DNA of 64,000 bases from Flabesymbios commensalis (taxonomy: Eukaryota; Annelida; Polychaeta; Terebellida; Flabelligeridae), in the NCBI GenBank assembly GCA_964017125.1, contig OZ024907.1, positions 23,681,250-23,745,249 on the forward strand. Reading direction: 5' to 3'. The notes beneath the pieces were generated by a model, which saw only the letters and a list, made by a program, of their open reading frames with translations, was not told where the DNA came from and did no database searches. Numbering within the stretch: position 1 is the first letter of the stretch; each line of letters begins with the position of its first letter. This document shows positions 12,831-24,720 of this stretch, one piece after another. A program made the translations under genes and the position numbers.

Positions 12831-12993
12831 ATACGAACTGGCTACTGATGTTTCTGCGCACAGCTAAGTTCAGCCAGCTGAGAGCCCGTGAATTGTTAAC
12901 AGGCTATCTGACGTGTAAGTCAGATGTGGCGCCGGAGTGGTATAATAATTGTGACACTGCTGACCCAAAACTACAGGCCTTTTTCGAATGTGG
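12831..12993 (+). CDS. Gene A exon 2 (CRAL-TRIO_N helices)
   Basis: 163 nt after TTGTATTTTCAG, donor GTAAGT. Codes NWLLMFLRTAKFSQLRARE, nearly the same as gene B exon 2. The acceptor lies 45 bp after a ~300-bp AGGC microsatellite. Confidence 0.87.
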
Positions 12994-15900
12994 GTAAGTG
13001 GCAGGAGAAACATTATAAATGTTAATAGGTAACTGGTTATTTCTTTTATTTTTGGGATCTCACCTGAAAAAATAATCAACCTCAGATAAGTGGGTAGGCA
13101 GAAAGCGGTATTCCCCTTGTCAAGAAATGTATTAATGTAGGTTATACATATATGATGCTGGCCTTTTTCGGAATTTGATCGCCGAATGCCTAACATATTT
13201 TGTCGGCAAAAACTTTGTATTATGTTTTACAATACACAAAATCTCTCAGAAAAAAATAAAAAATACGTGTGCGAAATATCCGTCTAGCCTTTTTTGTTGC
13301 CTAGGTATATGGTTCCGCTGCCTGGTTACGATCCTCAAGGCCGCAAAGTTGTCTTTGTCCAAGAAGGTAAATACTTTACAATCCTATGACGACCCACTTA
13401 ACGCCTTAAGACTGGTCTTATCTGAACTTCCTCTCTTTTCCATTTAAAAAAATATAGATCAATCTTAACTGTTAAAACGAGAAATGAGATGAGATGGATA
13501 TTAAGATGTTTATTAGGATGGGCTCCTGGTGCCCGTCCCACCAAAAACCTTAACCCCTAGAGCACTGAGTTATTCAATTTAAATTTTCAGTCACTTGAAG
13601 TTGTGTCTCGCTACCGCGACACACAACTTCAAGTGACTGAAATTTATGTGATTTGTTAAATTTAAGTCCCAGCATATATCAGTGTTTTAAGATTAAAGGC
13701 ATATTTTACTTTACAAAACTGGTTATGCAGGTGCTTATAAAAATGAATGAATGTCCACTGTAGTCGACATCAGTGTTCTAAGGGTTAAGATTGAGAATAT
13801 CCTAAATTTTCTAATGATGGTATCGATCCTTATATGTTCCGCTAACAATATTAAGATTGAGATTATATTAACTTTCTTTTCATTTACATCAGAAAAGTTA
13901 GGATTAATCCTAACTTAAGTTAGAATTATTCCTAACTTTGCTAATATAAATGAATGAAATTGCAATCTTAAGATGGGACGAGCCCCAGGGATCCTAAGCG
14001 TTAGTAGAATAATCTACTTAGTAACAATATAACTGTATAGCTGCATGGCTGCGTTCGTTCATCTACAAGTGAACATTGCTTTAACAATTCGACTTCCAAA
14101 TGAAAACACCAACAAGAAACAATAATTATTGATAGTTGTGCCCAGGTGCCCTGGAAACAGACGGTAAAAGATACGGTGCGGACGACGTGTTAAAGGGCTG
14201 CTTCGCTTTTGCGCTTCACATGCTGCAAGATGAAAATATCCAGGTTAATGGTCTCGTCTACGTGTCCGACTTCTCCAACTACTCAATACTCCACCAGAAC
14301 ATGTTTTCTATGGATGTCATCAAGAAAAGCATGAAATGTTGGATGGTATGTAATTATTGACCGTTTTCAGGTATACGCTGGCGAGACATTAACAGATTCC
14401 TTGGTATAATAGACGAATAAACACCTGATGAAGGTGAGGAGTGTATAGTTATCAGTGACTATAACATGTTGTCTCCTTAGATATGAAAGGGTGTATAGTA
14501 TCTATCACTTCACAAAGTGGCAGATACACCCTTTCATATCCAAGGATATGTATAGTGAGAGATAGCGATGGGTAGCCTGCCAACCCTTACAGCGATATAC
14601 AATGTATAAGTTATATAAAAAAATAAATTACTCACGTGAAGTTTTGCCTCGCTATCGCGAACCACAACTTCAAGTGAACTAAAATTACTCGTATTTTTAG
14701 AATTTGAATCAAAATCAAATATTATGTTATTGTTAACCCTTTCAGCGCGGGGACCGACTTTAGAGTTCTGACGTCTGAAGTCGATCCCCGCGTTGAAAGA
14801 GTAGAACTATTTATGATGGCCGTAGACCCAGAACATAGGTATATATTCAAATGAAGCGGAATGACATAACTAAGACATTTATGATGATTTCAAATTGAAA
14901 AAACACCTTTGGTTCCCATGGTTTATGCCAACATATGGACGCCTTTATGCACAACTGAGCCAACCCCCAAAAATCGGAAATGAGTTATGTGTGCCAAGTG
15001 ATAGACATCTGGTGGCGGTGGCTGGCGGTGGCTGGTGGCTGGTGGCTGGTGGCGGGGAAAAAATCAGTACATGTAAAATCTTAAGATTGATTTATGCACA
15101 ACTGGACCAACCCACACATTCATTTCTTCCATCAGCCTCACAGTCCCCGTGATTTCACGTGAGCTATAAAAGTTACACGTATTTTACTAAAGACATTCCA
15201 CAGCTAGATCTACAGAAGATGTACACAATCTGCATTGTGCTTATTGATGTTTTTTGTACACATTTGTTAAATTGACAATAATTCTGGCTTGGTCCACTTG
15301 TGCATAAATCAAAATTTTGCAATTGATTTATGATTTATGACCAATCCACACCTTTGTTTTTCCCATCATCCTCGCAGTCCCGTGATTTCACTGAAGCTAT
15401 AGAAAGTTACACCTATTATTATGATAGAAGCTTCAGAATAGATCTACAGAAGACGTAGAGAGTCTGTAATGTGCTTATTATTGTAAATTCTCTACATATA
15501 TTTGTATTTGTTTAATTTACAAGAAAAGTGGGTTTTGAATATGTGAGTTCCATGAATAGAGGATGTGAATGTCTCGTGTTAGTTTAGCTCAATATTTTGC
15601 TCATTCGCTTTCTTGAATTTACTGTAGACCATAAACTTTAACTGCATTTATCTCAAAACGACCTTTTTGGGGTTGGTCCAGTTGTGCATAAAGGCGTCCA
15701 TATTTCAGCGTGGTAAGGGTTAATCACGTCTTTAACCCTTTAACCGCCGGTTTCGCATATATTCAGGTTTTCATTTTTTATTAGCACATTAAGTACGACA
15801 TTTTAAATATGTTAAAGAAAAAATGTGACATCAACCAGCAAGATTTGAAAAGAGTTGACTTCTATTTTGTCAAATCTGAATAATTTTCACTCACTTGAAG

Positions 15901-17229
15901 TTGTGGATCGCGTAAGCGAGACACTACTTCAAGTGGGTGAAAATTTAAATACTTTATTGAATAATTTGGCGGTTAAAGGGTTAAGCTATTTGCTTGTCTT
16001 TCCACCACATTCAACCACCTCCATCCACGACAATTTGAAAAAAAACATAAACCTTTCATTTTCTGAATTGGCATATATTTAAATTCACATTGTACGCTAT
16101 AATTTAGTGCCTTGTGATTCAAGCAATGCTCTACAGAATAAGAATGTCCTGAAAGTTGCGAGAATCAAATATATTTCGACTTAAATACAACAAATTCAAC
16201 TATGTCAACTTCAAGTGACTGAAAAAATAAACGTATTAGGTCAGAGCCTTAGCATGCTAGGGGTTTATGTCAATAATCGGAACAAGTATTTTAGTCCCAC
16301 CACTTTGCCAAATATTTTATATAGGCTGAATAATGCTTCAAAACCATTTTTACCGATTTTGAGGAGGTCAATGCTTGTTGATACTATTTTATCTTCGTGC
16401 TGTATGTATCTAGGGATCCTATATCTATTTTGAAAAAAATCATATTTTTTCATCCACAAAAAAATTACCTAGCCCGCTATAAGGGTTTTTACATGTACAA
16501 CCATGGACCTCTGGTCGAGGCGATGATGACTTTGATAAGGCCATTGTTATCAGCAAAGATGAAAACACGAGTAAGTATCCAAGTAGGCTACACCGTTAAA
16601 ATCCGTTTGCCATATGAACTTGAGCGAATCATTTAGTTTATATCAAGTTACGTAATTATGCTTATTTAACATAATGAACGTAGGCCTACACAGATGGAAA
16701 GTCTCTTTTTGTTCAGGGATATTCAATAAGTAGTTAACAATATAGGCCTACAGTTTATCTATGATAATGACATTTTCATTCATCAGATCCACAATCTTCC
16801 GCTAGCGTAGCTAGTGACTCTGATAAATTACACTGTAGAATGTGTTCTTTATGAATATTCATGAATTTGACCTGATTTTTTTTCATCTGGCCAATATGGA
16901 AATACCCACCAAAAACGGTGTCCTTAACATTCTAAACCACATGGTCAGGCCAAGGAATACACAGGACCAAACACACTGGCATGTATCCATGCAATACGAA
17001 AATGTATTTTTATTGCTGACTATTGGTAAACGCTGGTAAAGGCCCAAATCGTTTTGATTGTATATTAATACATGCATAATACATGTGGACTATTTTCGTT
17101 ACCAGACGCATATGATTGGATCCAACTTGGAAAAGCTTTACAAGTTGTTTCCCAAGAGTATGATTCCCAAGGAGTACCTTCCAGATGATTATACAGGACC
17201 AACAGTCGGCTCTGTACGAGAAATCACAG
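12831..17229 (+). CDS. Gene A: partial CRAL-TRIO lipid-transfer paralogue (exons 2-6 only)
   Basis: Join of 12831-12993, 13305-13366, 14146-14345, 16460-16570 and 17106-17229. All five exons match gene B exons 2-6 in length, phase and protein, with open frames, so the two genes arose by tandem duplication of an intron-containing gene. No start exon was recognised in 1-12830 and no terminal exon in 17230-43550. The exon 5 acceptor reads CCACAA where gene B has TTACAG, and no in-frame AG replaces it. The open frames argue for recent constraint; the missing ends and acceptor argue for a decaying or truncated copy. Alternative distant exons remain possible. Confidence 0.72.
13305..13366 (+). CDS. 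Gene A exon 3
   Basis: 62 nt after TTGTTGCCTAG, donor GTAAAT. Codes GYMVPLPGYDPQGRKVVFVQ, matching gene B exon 3 in length and phase. Confidence 0.85.
13550..13788. mobile_element. TTAA-flanked hairpin MITE (intron 3 of gene A)
   Basis: Starts TTAACCCCTAGAGCACTGA and ends CAGTGTTCTAAGGGTTAA, with TTAA at both ends as in piggyBac-type insertions. Internally CACTTGAAGTTGTGTCTCGC pairs with its inverse complement at 13592-13640 to form a long hairpin. Confidence 0.7.
14146..14345 (+). CDS. Gene A exon 4 (CRAL-TRIO core)
   Basis: 200 nt after TTGTGCCCAG, donor GTATGT. Contains DENIQVNGLVYVSDF and ends MKCWM in phase 0, exactly as gene B exon 4 does. Confidence 0.88.
14475..14545. repeat. 71-bp hairpin in intron 4 of gene A
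   Basis: CCTTAGATATGAAAGGGTGT pairs with ACACCCTTTCATATCCAAGG around a ~25-nt loop. No recognisable ends or target duplication; an unclassified palindromic repeat. Confidence 0.55.
14733..15723. mobile_element. TTAA-flanked MITE carrying a nested element (intron 4 of gene A)
   Basis: Begins TTAACCCTTTCAGCGCGGGG and ends TTTCAGCGTGGTAAGGGTTAA-like with TTAA on both sides. A ~65-bp palindrome with GACGTC follows the left end. The uninterrupted relative at 42268-42515 shows that 14937-15699 was inserted later. Confidence 0.7.
14937..15699. mobile_element. 763-bp TIR element nested in the TTAA MITE
   Basis: Ends GGACGCCTTTATGCACAACT and its inverse complement, continuing into the CCAACCCC region for about 30 bp. 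It is flanked by ATAT on both sides (or TA if the ends are extended by one base). Inside are a GGTGGCT run (15010-15056) and two imperfect copies of a ~210-bp block (about 15088-15285 and 15293-15515). No coding frame was found, so it is non-autonomous. Confidence 0.75.
15732..15984. mobile_element. TTAA-flanked hairpin MITE (intron 4 of gene A)
   Basis: TTAACCCTTTAACCGCCGG at the left mirrors GGCGGTTAAAGGGTTAA at the right. The CACTTGAAGTTGTGGATCGCG hairpin sits at 15890-15942. It lies 8 bp from the preceding MITE and is the same subfamily as 17281-17532 and 56686-56931. Confidence 0.8.
16460..16570 (+). CDS. Gene A exon 5, splice acceptor lost
   Basis: 111-nt open block coding KNYLARYKGFYMYNHGPLVE and the following helix, with a good donor GTAAGT. 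The bases before it are CCACAA, not the expected CAG. The AG dinucleotides in the ~100 bp upstream are out of frame (16412-16413) or lead into a stop (16362-16366). It would be skipped or mis-spliced unless a non-AG site is used; skipping removes 37 codons in frame. Confidence 0.72.
17106..17229 (+). CDS. Gene A exon 6
   Basis: 124 nt after TTCGTTACCAG, donor GTGAGC. Codes GSNLEKLYKLFPKSMIPKEY followed by LPDDYTGP, as in gene B. A TTAA-flanked MITE starts 52 bp downstream; no exon 7 was found after it. Confidence 0.87.
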
Positions 17230-17280
17230 GTGAGCAGCCTCATGTCACCCTCATCACATTTTAGTTTTGTTGTTTCTGAT

Positions 17281-17532
17281 TTAACCCTTTAACCGCCGGT
17301 GTCGCATATATTCGGGTTTTCATTTTTTATTACCACATTAAGTAGGCCTACCACCTTTTAAACATGTTAAAGATAAACTGTGACATCAATCAGCAATATT
17401 TGAAAACAGTTGACCTCCATTTCGTCAAAGCAGAATAATTTTCACTCACTTGAAGTTGTGGATCGCGTCAGCGAGACACAACTTCAGGTGGGTGAAAATT
17501 CAGATTGAATAATTTGGCGGTTAAAGGGGTAA
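17281..17532. mobile_element. TTAA MITE 52 bp downstream of gene A exon 6
   Basis: Same ends (TTAACCCTTTAACCGCCGG) and same internal hairpin as 15732-15984. The right flank has decayed from TTAA to GTAA. Confidence 0.78.
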
Positions 17533-17548
17533 AATATTCAAAGTGGCC

Positions 17549-17840
17549 TTAGTGCTGATCCAACGTCGTAGACGGTGAGCCAACATTGAACTAACAATGG
17601 AACAACATACATCATGATTTTATGCATAATGCATGAGACACCCATCCATTATTAGTTTAATGTTGTCCATAGACGTAGACGTCGTAGACGGTGTGCACCA
17701 ACAAACCAATATCGCCTCAACGTCTCGTATTCATTTTGATACACATCACAGACGTTGACCCAATCTTGATTTAGTGTTGGCCCATAGTCTTGGATGGTAG
17801 CCCAACATTAAATAAATATCGGGTCAACGTATCGTGTTAC
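17549..17840. repeat. Cluster of CCAACATTG palindromic repeats
   Basis: Several half-palindromes built from CCAACATTGAAC and its complement around the core GTCGTAGACGGTG (about 17565, 17670 and 17795). Part of the dispersed family also seen at about 9691-9756, 30073-30147 and 37490-37556. Confidence 0.5.
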
Positions 17841-18043
17841 ATAAGATAATACCAGCTTTGTACACTTAAATAATTAAGTAGTCATAACCATGATAACTAC
17901 TGATAATTGTTAACTTTACTCTGATATATCCGACAGATGGTTTTCGTCACTGTTGAATATTATGTCCTTATTATAGTAATAGAACGAATATTGAATATTG
18001 ACTACAAGTTCTTCAATTTGATTACAAGTTGACCCCTCTTTTA

Positions 18044-18361
18044 AGGGCGGAGGCCCTAGGGTAGTGGCTAGCACCGCTGCCTTTCACGCCAGAGTTCGGG
18101 GTTCGGTTCCCGGTCTCGGCGATTTCAAAGAAACAAAAATGTTTCTTCCCCATCCACGTGTGAAAGTCAGTATTGTGGGGAGCCTCCGTGACCGAGAGGT
18201 AGCGTGCTCGGCCTCAGACCGCCAGGGCTCGAATTTCGAATCCTGTGTCTGGAGGACAGTGTCATCACATTCATATCACCATCCTCAGGAGGTTCTCCTG
18301 GCCCAGTTTAGCCTATATGTGCACAAAAGTGGCCTAAAGCCCGATTCATTTCATTTCATTT
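18044..18361 (+). mobile_element. Dimeric tRNA-derived SINE, copy 1
   Basis: The first tRNA-like head has an A box (TAGTGGCTAGCACCG) and a B box (GGTTCGGTTCC). A second tRNA-like unit follows (GAGGTAGCGTGCTCGG, then TCGAATTTCGAATCC), and it ends in CATTT repeats. Flanks share CCCTCTTTTA as target-site duplication. ORFs over it are spurious. Confidence 0.85.
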
Positions 18362-18371
18362 CCCTCTTTTA

Positions 18372-20021
18372 GATTTGGTTACTCTTGAGATAATCAATTG
18401 ATGGCGCAGCTGTGATGTCTCTTTACAGAACGCGGGAGTGTGAAAAGCTCAAAAATATATAATAGATCGCATCGCTAGCCTAGCGTTGGTATAAAACGTC
18501 TTACTTGTTGACAGATATCTAATTTGGTCTGCCGGAACTAATGTATGCCAGGAAAGTGTAAAACCTCGTATACGGGATACGGTATGTATTCGTCATGGTT
18601 ATCAGTGTATTGAACATTAACACTTATAACAAATCACTGCTTCCCACTAAGCACGACATATTGAACCAATACTGATGTAATGTTGGCCCACCGGCTTAAA
18701 TCAGCTATGGTTAGGCACATCGTGTTTACTAGGTTATAACGTAATCAGATAATGGTCATCATACTTATTTTCTGTATGACTCTTGAGGTTCCTGGTCTAA
18801 ACAGACAGGTGATTTGTAAAAAACATCATTCAGAGTTGTGAAAATTGTTTTATTTCTTATTACCGCTAACTGTGAACTTGCTATATAAGAGTGTTGTATT
18901 TATGTCCTAACAACCCACTCACGCCACGCGATCTTTGTTGTATAATAATATAAAGAAGGATTCCATACACATGTAGGCTTACTGCTGCAACAGTTTGTTC
19001 ATGTTTGAATGTGGTTAGTAACATCACCAATTCAAATGGGCTCTAATTACGTCTTGATCAGCAAGTTATATCATCCTTTAATGTCACTTCGATCAATTCA
19101 TACAAAGGAAATTATGTAAATTGTTGAGTCGTACTTTTGTGTCATTAGTCCAGTTTACAATAATATAATGCATTTTCCTTTACCTTACCATCTTGAATAA
19201 CTAAAGATACTCACTGATGCCAGCTAGAATCATTCAGATTTTTGCAAGGTTGACCCCATCCCATAGTAAAGCTGTAGTAATATATTAAATGACGTAATGA
19301 CCAGCTGTGCTACATGTATGTTATCACCACATATCAACACGTTTTCTCAACCCAATGTAAGCTGAGGATTACGTCAGTAAGCACAGCGTGTGAATGCTTA
19401 ATTTATCGCCGTAGTAGTTAAAATACATAGGCATAAATGATCATATATCTAATTCAATGGTGGATACGTTTAGCATGTTTCAAGTTATTATGATTTGTAT
19501 CAAATTTATGAAATCAACAAAAATAATCTACGAATAATATTGTGATTACTTTTTGTTATAATAAATACAAGTTAACTAGAAACGATTAGAGTTCACATTG
19601 TTTGTCACATAAATTTAATGTATTAATATGAAATCTAATAATCATATATCTGGACAATTAATTGATGTAATAAATTCACCAAATGTAAAACTGATAAGTG
19701 TGAGTTTTCTGGTAGTGACATTTGCAAGAAATACTCCTGAGTCAAATGAATAGCGTCGCGTCTTAAAGCTGTTAAAGGACACTTCTCTCCTTCACTGAAA
19801 TGAAAGGATGTCATAGTGGACAATGTCATATCCCAGTAAACACACCAATTTCTTTGACAATCATTGCTCCGACATTCGTTTTTTCACTGATTTGTGAGAG
19901 ATAACAGTCTTCATTCTGCGGTTTCACTTCAGATCTACGTTCGTAATTTTCAACTTCACACCCATTTCAATTTAATTAGGATTGTAACACTTTCAACTTG
20001 CTAACGCATTTGCCAGCTGCA
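18372..20021. other. Non-coding AT-rich stretch
   Basis: Nothing gene-like. A diverged CCCACTAAGCACGA...TCGTGTTTACTAGG palindromic repeat lies at about 18649-18733. Confidence 0.4.
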
Positions 20022-20025
20022 AAAT

Positions 20026-20939
20026 ACCGCATCCCCGCGCATAAACGTGCATGCACTTATATTTGAAGATGCACTTAGTTTTCGAAAACACGTGCACGCA
20101 CTTATATTCGAGCATAAAAAATATTTTAAGAAAAATACATGCACTTATATTTGAACTTGAAATGACCTTGATAATAAACAAATGATAAATATTTTGACAT
20201 AGAAATGCAAACTTGTAAACTTATTAATTTTTTTAACGACATTTATAGTACGTATAACCTTATTAATACAACATCTTAGCATCATGATGTGCATTATATA
20301 ACCTTATTTCAAGAAAACAACAAAATATTTTCATTTACTAGATAAATATAAGTCTAGTTGCCGGCGCAAAAAAATCTTCACTGTTTCAACAGCCAGCCAT
20401 CTTTCCATACAGTGCATGTTTGCATTGTCACAGCTATCGTCAACAGTGGCGTCAACACCTCTGTCTAGGAGGGCTCAAGACGTTATCATTGTTGTAAAAA
20501 CATAGCGTTCTCATTGAATGAGATTAAAGACTTGTCCAGCCACGGAGTCTCTCCCGACTGACATGACGCCTCCCCACTCTCCCACCCTTTGTGAACTGCT
20601 GTCGCCCACTTGTGCATTATTTTGTCTTCTCGGATTAGTACTCCACAATAATCTGTTTAGATGAGTGCAAAGTTTTTTTTCAATAATTCTGGCGTCTTAA
20701 AATTAATCGGCTAAACGGAGGCGGGTGTTACGGGGGTGATTCATATAATGTGATTTAATAGACTAATTTCTTATTGTCGTTTAAGGTATCAGATTTGGTG
20801 ACAATTCCTATTTAGAGGGGTGCACTTTTCGAAAACAAGTGCATTCACTTATATTCGAACCTAAAACAAATTTAAAACATCCCTAAAACAGGCGATTTTC
20901 ACTTATAAGTGCATGCACGTTTTTGCGCGGGGATACGGT
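20026..20939. mobile_element. 914-bp TIR element with AAAT target duplication
   Basis: ACCGCATCCCCGCGC at the left mirrors GCGCGGGGATACGGT at the right; the similarity extends about 37 bp into the GTGCATGCACTTATA region. Direct copies AAAT sit at 20022-20025 and 20940-20943. Subterminal AAGTGCATGCAC-like words recur on both sides. No coding frame; non-autonomous. Confidence 0.75.
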
Positions 20940-20943
20940 AAAT

Positions 20944-23195
20944 ATAATAACTAGTATACTTTGTGAAATCCAGCGTTAAGTAATGACGAGTTTAACACAT
21001 TTTTTTAAATTTCAACTCACACTGCGCGAATGCATTACTATTACATTTATGTCTTTGTTCATATAGCCTACACGTATAGCAATATATGACATTTTTCAAC
21101 AATGCCACAGCATGCATCAACCAGTTTCATTGCCCATAAAGGGGTAACAACCTCTGAGATTCCCGTTACGTAATCACATGGAAATGGATGCGTGTAAATT
21201 TTTGTACTTTAGATTAAAAAATAGCTGAAACATGAAAGAGATTAAAAACATTTTACGTCCTATAATCTATTGTAGAATACGAAGAGCACAATTTTTTAAC
21301 AAAATTGCACTAGCAAGGATCCTATGATCCTATAAACAAATAACAGCGTTACGTAATCACATATCTGTGCGTTACGTAATCATTATTGGTGTTTGGTAGC
21401 TTACTATATAATATTGATATGCTAATAACATAATAACTAGTTAAGCTCAATTCATTTTGTTTTCTCTATGCAATATAAAAAACCACACAGTAGGCCCTAT
21501 ACATTCTGAATAACAAGGGTTGATGTGTTTTTAATGCAACTTTTCTAGTAAAGTGTAATTCTGTAGAAAATATAAAAAAATTAGCAATTTCAAAAAATGG
21601 ACAAATCCAATATGGCCGCTATCACACTGTGGATCAAAAATGTTGTTTTAATTGGACCCATGTGCTCTCAAACTTAAATAATAAGAGTATATAATTTAAA
21701 AAAATTTAGCATATTTCGAGCAAATTAAAAAAAATCAAAAATTCAAGATGGCCGCTTTAAGCTAAATTTTAAACATAAATTCGATTACATGATTTACCTG
21801 TCTCACAAGTGATAAAAAAAACAAAAGTATCTTACCCTGTATGTAAACGCATTTTTCTACACAGTAATCTAATTTTAGATCAAAGTTAACACAACCTCTT
21901 TTTGACATATTGTGATCTGTTTGTCATGTATGTGATTATATAACGGTGATTTTTGTGATTACGTAATGACCACTACTCTCTCTGATTCGAAACAACGCAC
22001 AAATAAAAGTGACCACAACATTAATATTTTAGCAGACTTAATTCAGTGCTTACACATAATTGAAAACAACACATAACCAATGACATGCAAAAGTGTAAGT
22101 TTTCGTTACGAAATTACACAGGGTCATTTATCTTACGCCTAGAAAACATAATTTAGCTTGTTGCGATATTTTGTAGAATATATGATTTGAGCTTCGTAAA
22201 ATTGTAGAATTCAAACATAGATTTATTGATCAAACAAATTACTGAGGTTGAATTAAAATAGGACACCTGAGCATATTTGACTGAAAACAAAATGGCGCAC
22301 CTTTTAAAATCCCATGCATATGAATAAGGTTGATTTTTTCATAAAAATAATATGCCGTTGCTGATTTTGTTTTGGTACACAATCTCCAATATGATTACTA
22401 GACAGAGAAAACATTTCAATGGCGAAATGAGAAATTACATTTTTATGGGTTTGGCAACGTTTTGCATGGAATTCACGACTTAAGTTATTAGTATTAGTAG
22501 GCCTATTATTAGTATCATTAGTATTGTTGAAAAAAAACATAGGCCTATTGACCTGATCATTTTGGTACTAATAGGCCTGCTACCGGAGTTACAGCAAAAT
22601 AATTAAACTATATTTAGAAAATTTAAAAGAAATTTTGCGTAACCATGGTAAATGCCTTACATTTCTGAAATTGTATAACATTTTTACATTTTAAACAACC
22701 TGATTTCGTCATAAACAACTAACCAGCACTAGAGAGACTAGTTACAAAGTTATGCATATAGATCTACCTACTATCGAAAAACCTAGTGGATCCTATATTC
22801 TCCAAATTAATTTATTTCCGACAGAACCAAAGATATATAAAGCGTATATGTGCGTGCACGTCTTGATACACGCGTACCTATCAAAAAATAATCTTTTCCG
22901 GTTTTTAGGCCTATAGGGCTTACACAGATCCAAAATAATAAACCTTGGCTAACTAAACTTTTGTGGTGAATATAAACATTTTTTTCTAGAGAAAACATAC
23001 TTTCGACGCTAAATCGTTTGAAAACCAAATTTACAACGTTGCTTCGATCAATATTATGAAATAGTTATAAACTATGCAAACACTGACTTGAATATTGATA
23101 TGGTGACGTCATTGAAATGTTTTTTTTCGGACTATAATTATTTTGAGCCTCATAGGCGTACATTTATTGAGTATCAAAGATGTTATTTTTGGCGT
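20944..23195. other. Long AT-rich non-coding stretch
   Basis: No gene recognised on either strand. The word TTACGTAATCA recurs (about 21168, 21350, 21372 and, inverted, 21958), suggesting a degraded repeat. Confidence 0.4.
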
Positions 23196-23315
23196 CGGAG
23201 CAATGATTGTCGGAGCAATGATCGTCGAGGCAATGATCGTCGGAGCAATGATCGTCGAAACTATGATTGTCGGAACAATGATTGTCGGAGCAATGACTGT
23301 CGGAGGAATGAGAAG
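23196..23315. repeat. 15-bp tandem array (8 units)
   Basis: CGGAGCAATGATCGT and close variants, eight in a row. Open frames in it are repeat artefacts. Confidence 0.9.
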
Positions 23316-23340
23316 ACCCCGTCCGCCCCGGTGACTGCCC

Positions 23341-23557
23341 TATGTTCAGAAGGTTCTATGTTCAGAAGGTTCTATGTTCAGAAAATATTTGTTCAAAAGG
23401 TTCTATGTTCAGAAGGTTCTATATTCAGAAGGTCCTATGTTCAGAAGGTCCTATGTTCAGAAAAAAATGTTAAAAAGGTCCTATATTCAGAAGGCTCTAT
23501 GCTCAGAAGGTCCTATATTCAGATATATTCAGAAGGTCCTATATTCAGAAAATTCTT
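23341..23557 (+). repeat. 16-bp tandem array (about 12 units)
   Basis: TATGTTCAGAAGGTTC and variants. The same unit appears in reverse complement at 25541-25615, so the two arrays bracket 2.0 kb like the inverted ends of a foldback-type element. Confidence 0.88.
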
Positions 23558-23605
23558 TGTTTTATGTAGGAACAAACCTACATCTTTCAGTTCCAGGTAA
23601 ATTAC

Positions 23606-24720
23606 AATGCAAGATAACAAATCAGAGGCTCTCATTGTAGCTCATTCGGTCAAAGGTCAGATGAGCTTTTGTCATGGCGCGTTGTCCGTCGTCTGTCCGT
23701 CCATAAATCGCGATTGGGACTTCAATCAACATAGTGAACAGCCACAAACCAGGAGTGATCACAGAAGGATAGTCACCGCAATTCAGGAATATGACACTAC
23801 TGTAGATCTGGTAATTTTCGCGTGTTCAAATTTTCGCGAATTTCTGATTCTGGGACTTTTCACAGTTTCACGAAGTTTAGAATTTTTTCATTTTTCTTTA
23901 GTAGCTCTATTAAAATAATACTTTTCGTGAGATTCTGGAAAATTAAAACCTCACGAATATTACCAGATCTACATTTTATCTGAATTCAAATCCAACTAAA
24001 TCCGGTGCTAGTGTGAACTTGTCATATAGCCTAAACATGTAGAAAGTTCAAACCAAAACACCTGCGATTACAAAGATGAGCTACGATGACATTTTTTTCT
24101 GTTTCTTAGTTTTAGTCTATTTCAGGAGGGGGGGGGGAGTGGGGGTGTCTGTAACCCCCTTCATATCCCCAAAATGCGTTGTATTGTTGGGTTGACCAAT
24201 TAGAGCCTTGTTTTAACTATAGGCCTACCATGGGACACAATTACCTCGGTAAATATGTAGCGCATGTTTTACGTCGATTTCTCAACGCTTCTGAACCGAT
24301 TTCTTTGAAATTTTGCACAGTTCATTTTCAAGTCAATTCCTAACACCGGTAAAAATTTGGTTAGACCATTCGTCATCCAAGAATTAGCGTAATGGGTTGA
24401 TAGAGGGACGTTATAATATCAATTTACTAGTACATGTGTCAAATTGTCTAACTTTTAAAATAATGCATATAATTTTATGTTGACAAAACTTCATAAAAAT
24501 CGGTTGATAATTGACGGAGTAATTAACGAAAAACATCCGCTACTGGTTAGTTCTGTCCTAATGTAGGCCTATTATAGCATGGGATGGGTGGAGTTTTACC
24601 CGAAGAAATCAACGTTTTTCAACATGGCGGTGACTGACAGCGATCTCGACCCCAAGGTCTGAGAAATAATCATAACTTTTTTATGACTGTGAGGAAAATG
24701 AGCTGAGCATGCGACATCGT
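23606..24720. repeat. Probable dispersed repeat, unclassified
   Basis: TGAGCTTTTGTCATGGCGCG followed by GTCCGTCGTCTGTCCGTC, and later CTTTGAAATTTTGCACAG, resemble a repeat type common in marine invertebrate genomes. Ends not defined. It lies between the two inverted 16-bp arrays. Confidence 0.4.

Noticed and set aside
23196-23557. CRISPR-like appearance of the 15-bp and 16-bp arrays
   Set aside because: No unique spacers of constant size; the units are directly adjacent, and the DNA is clearly animal.
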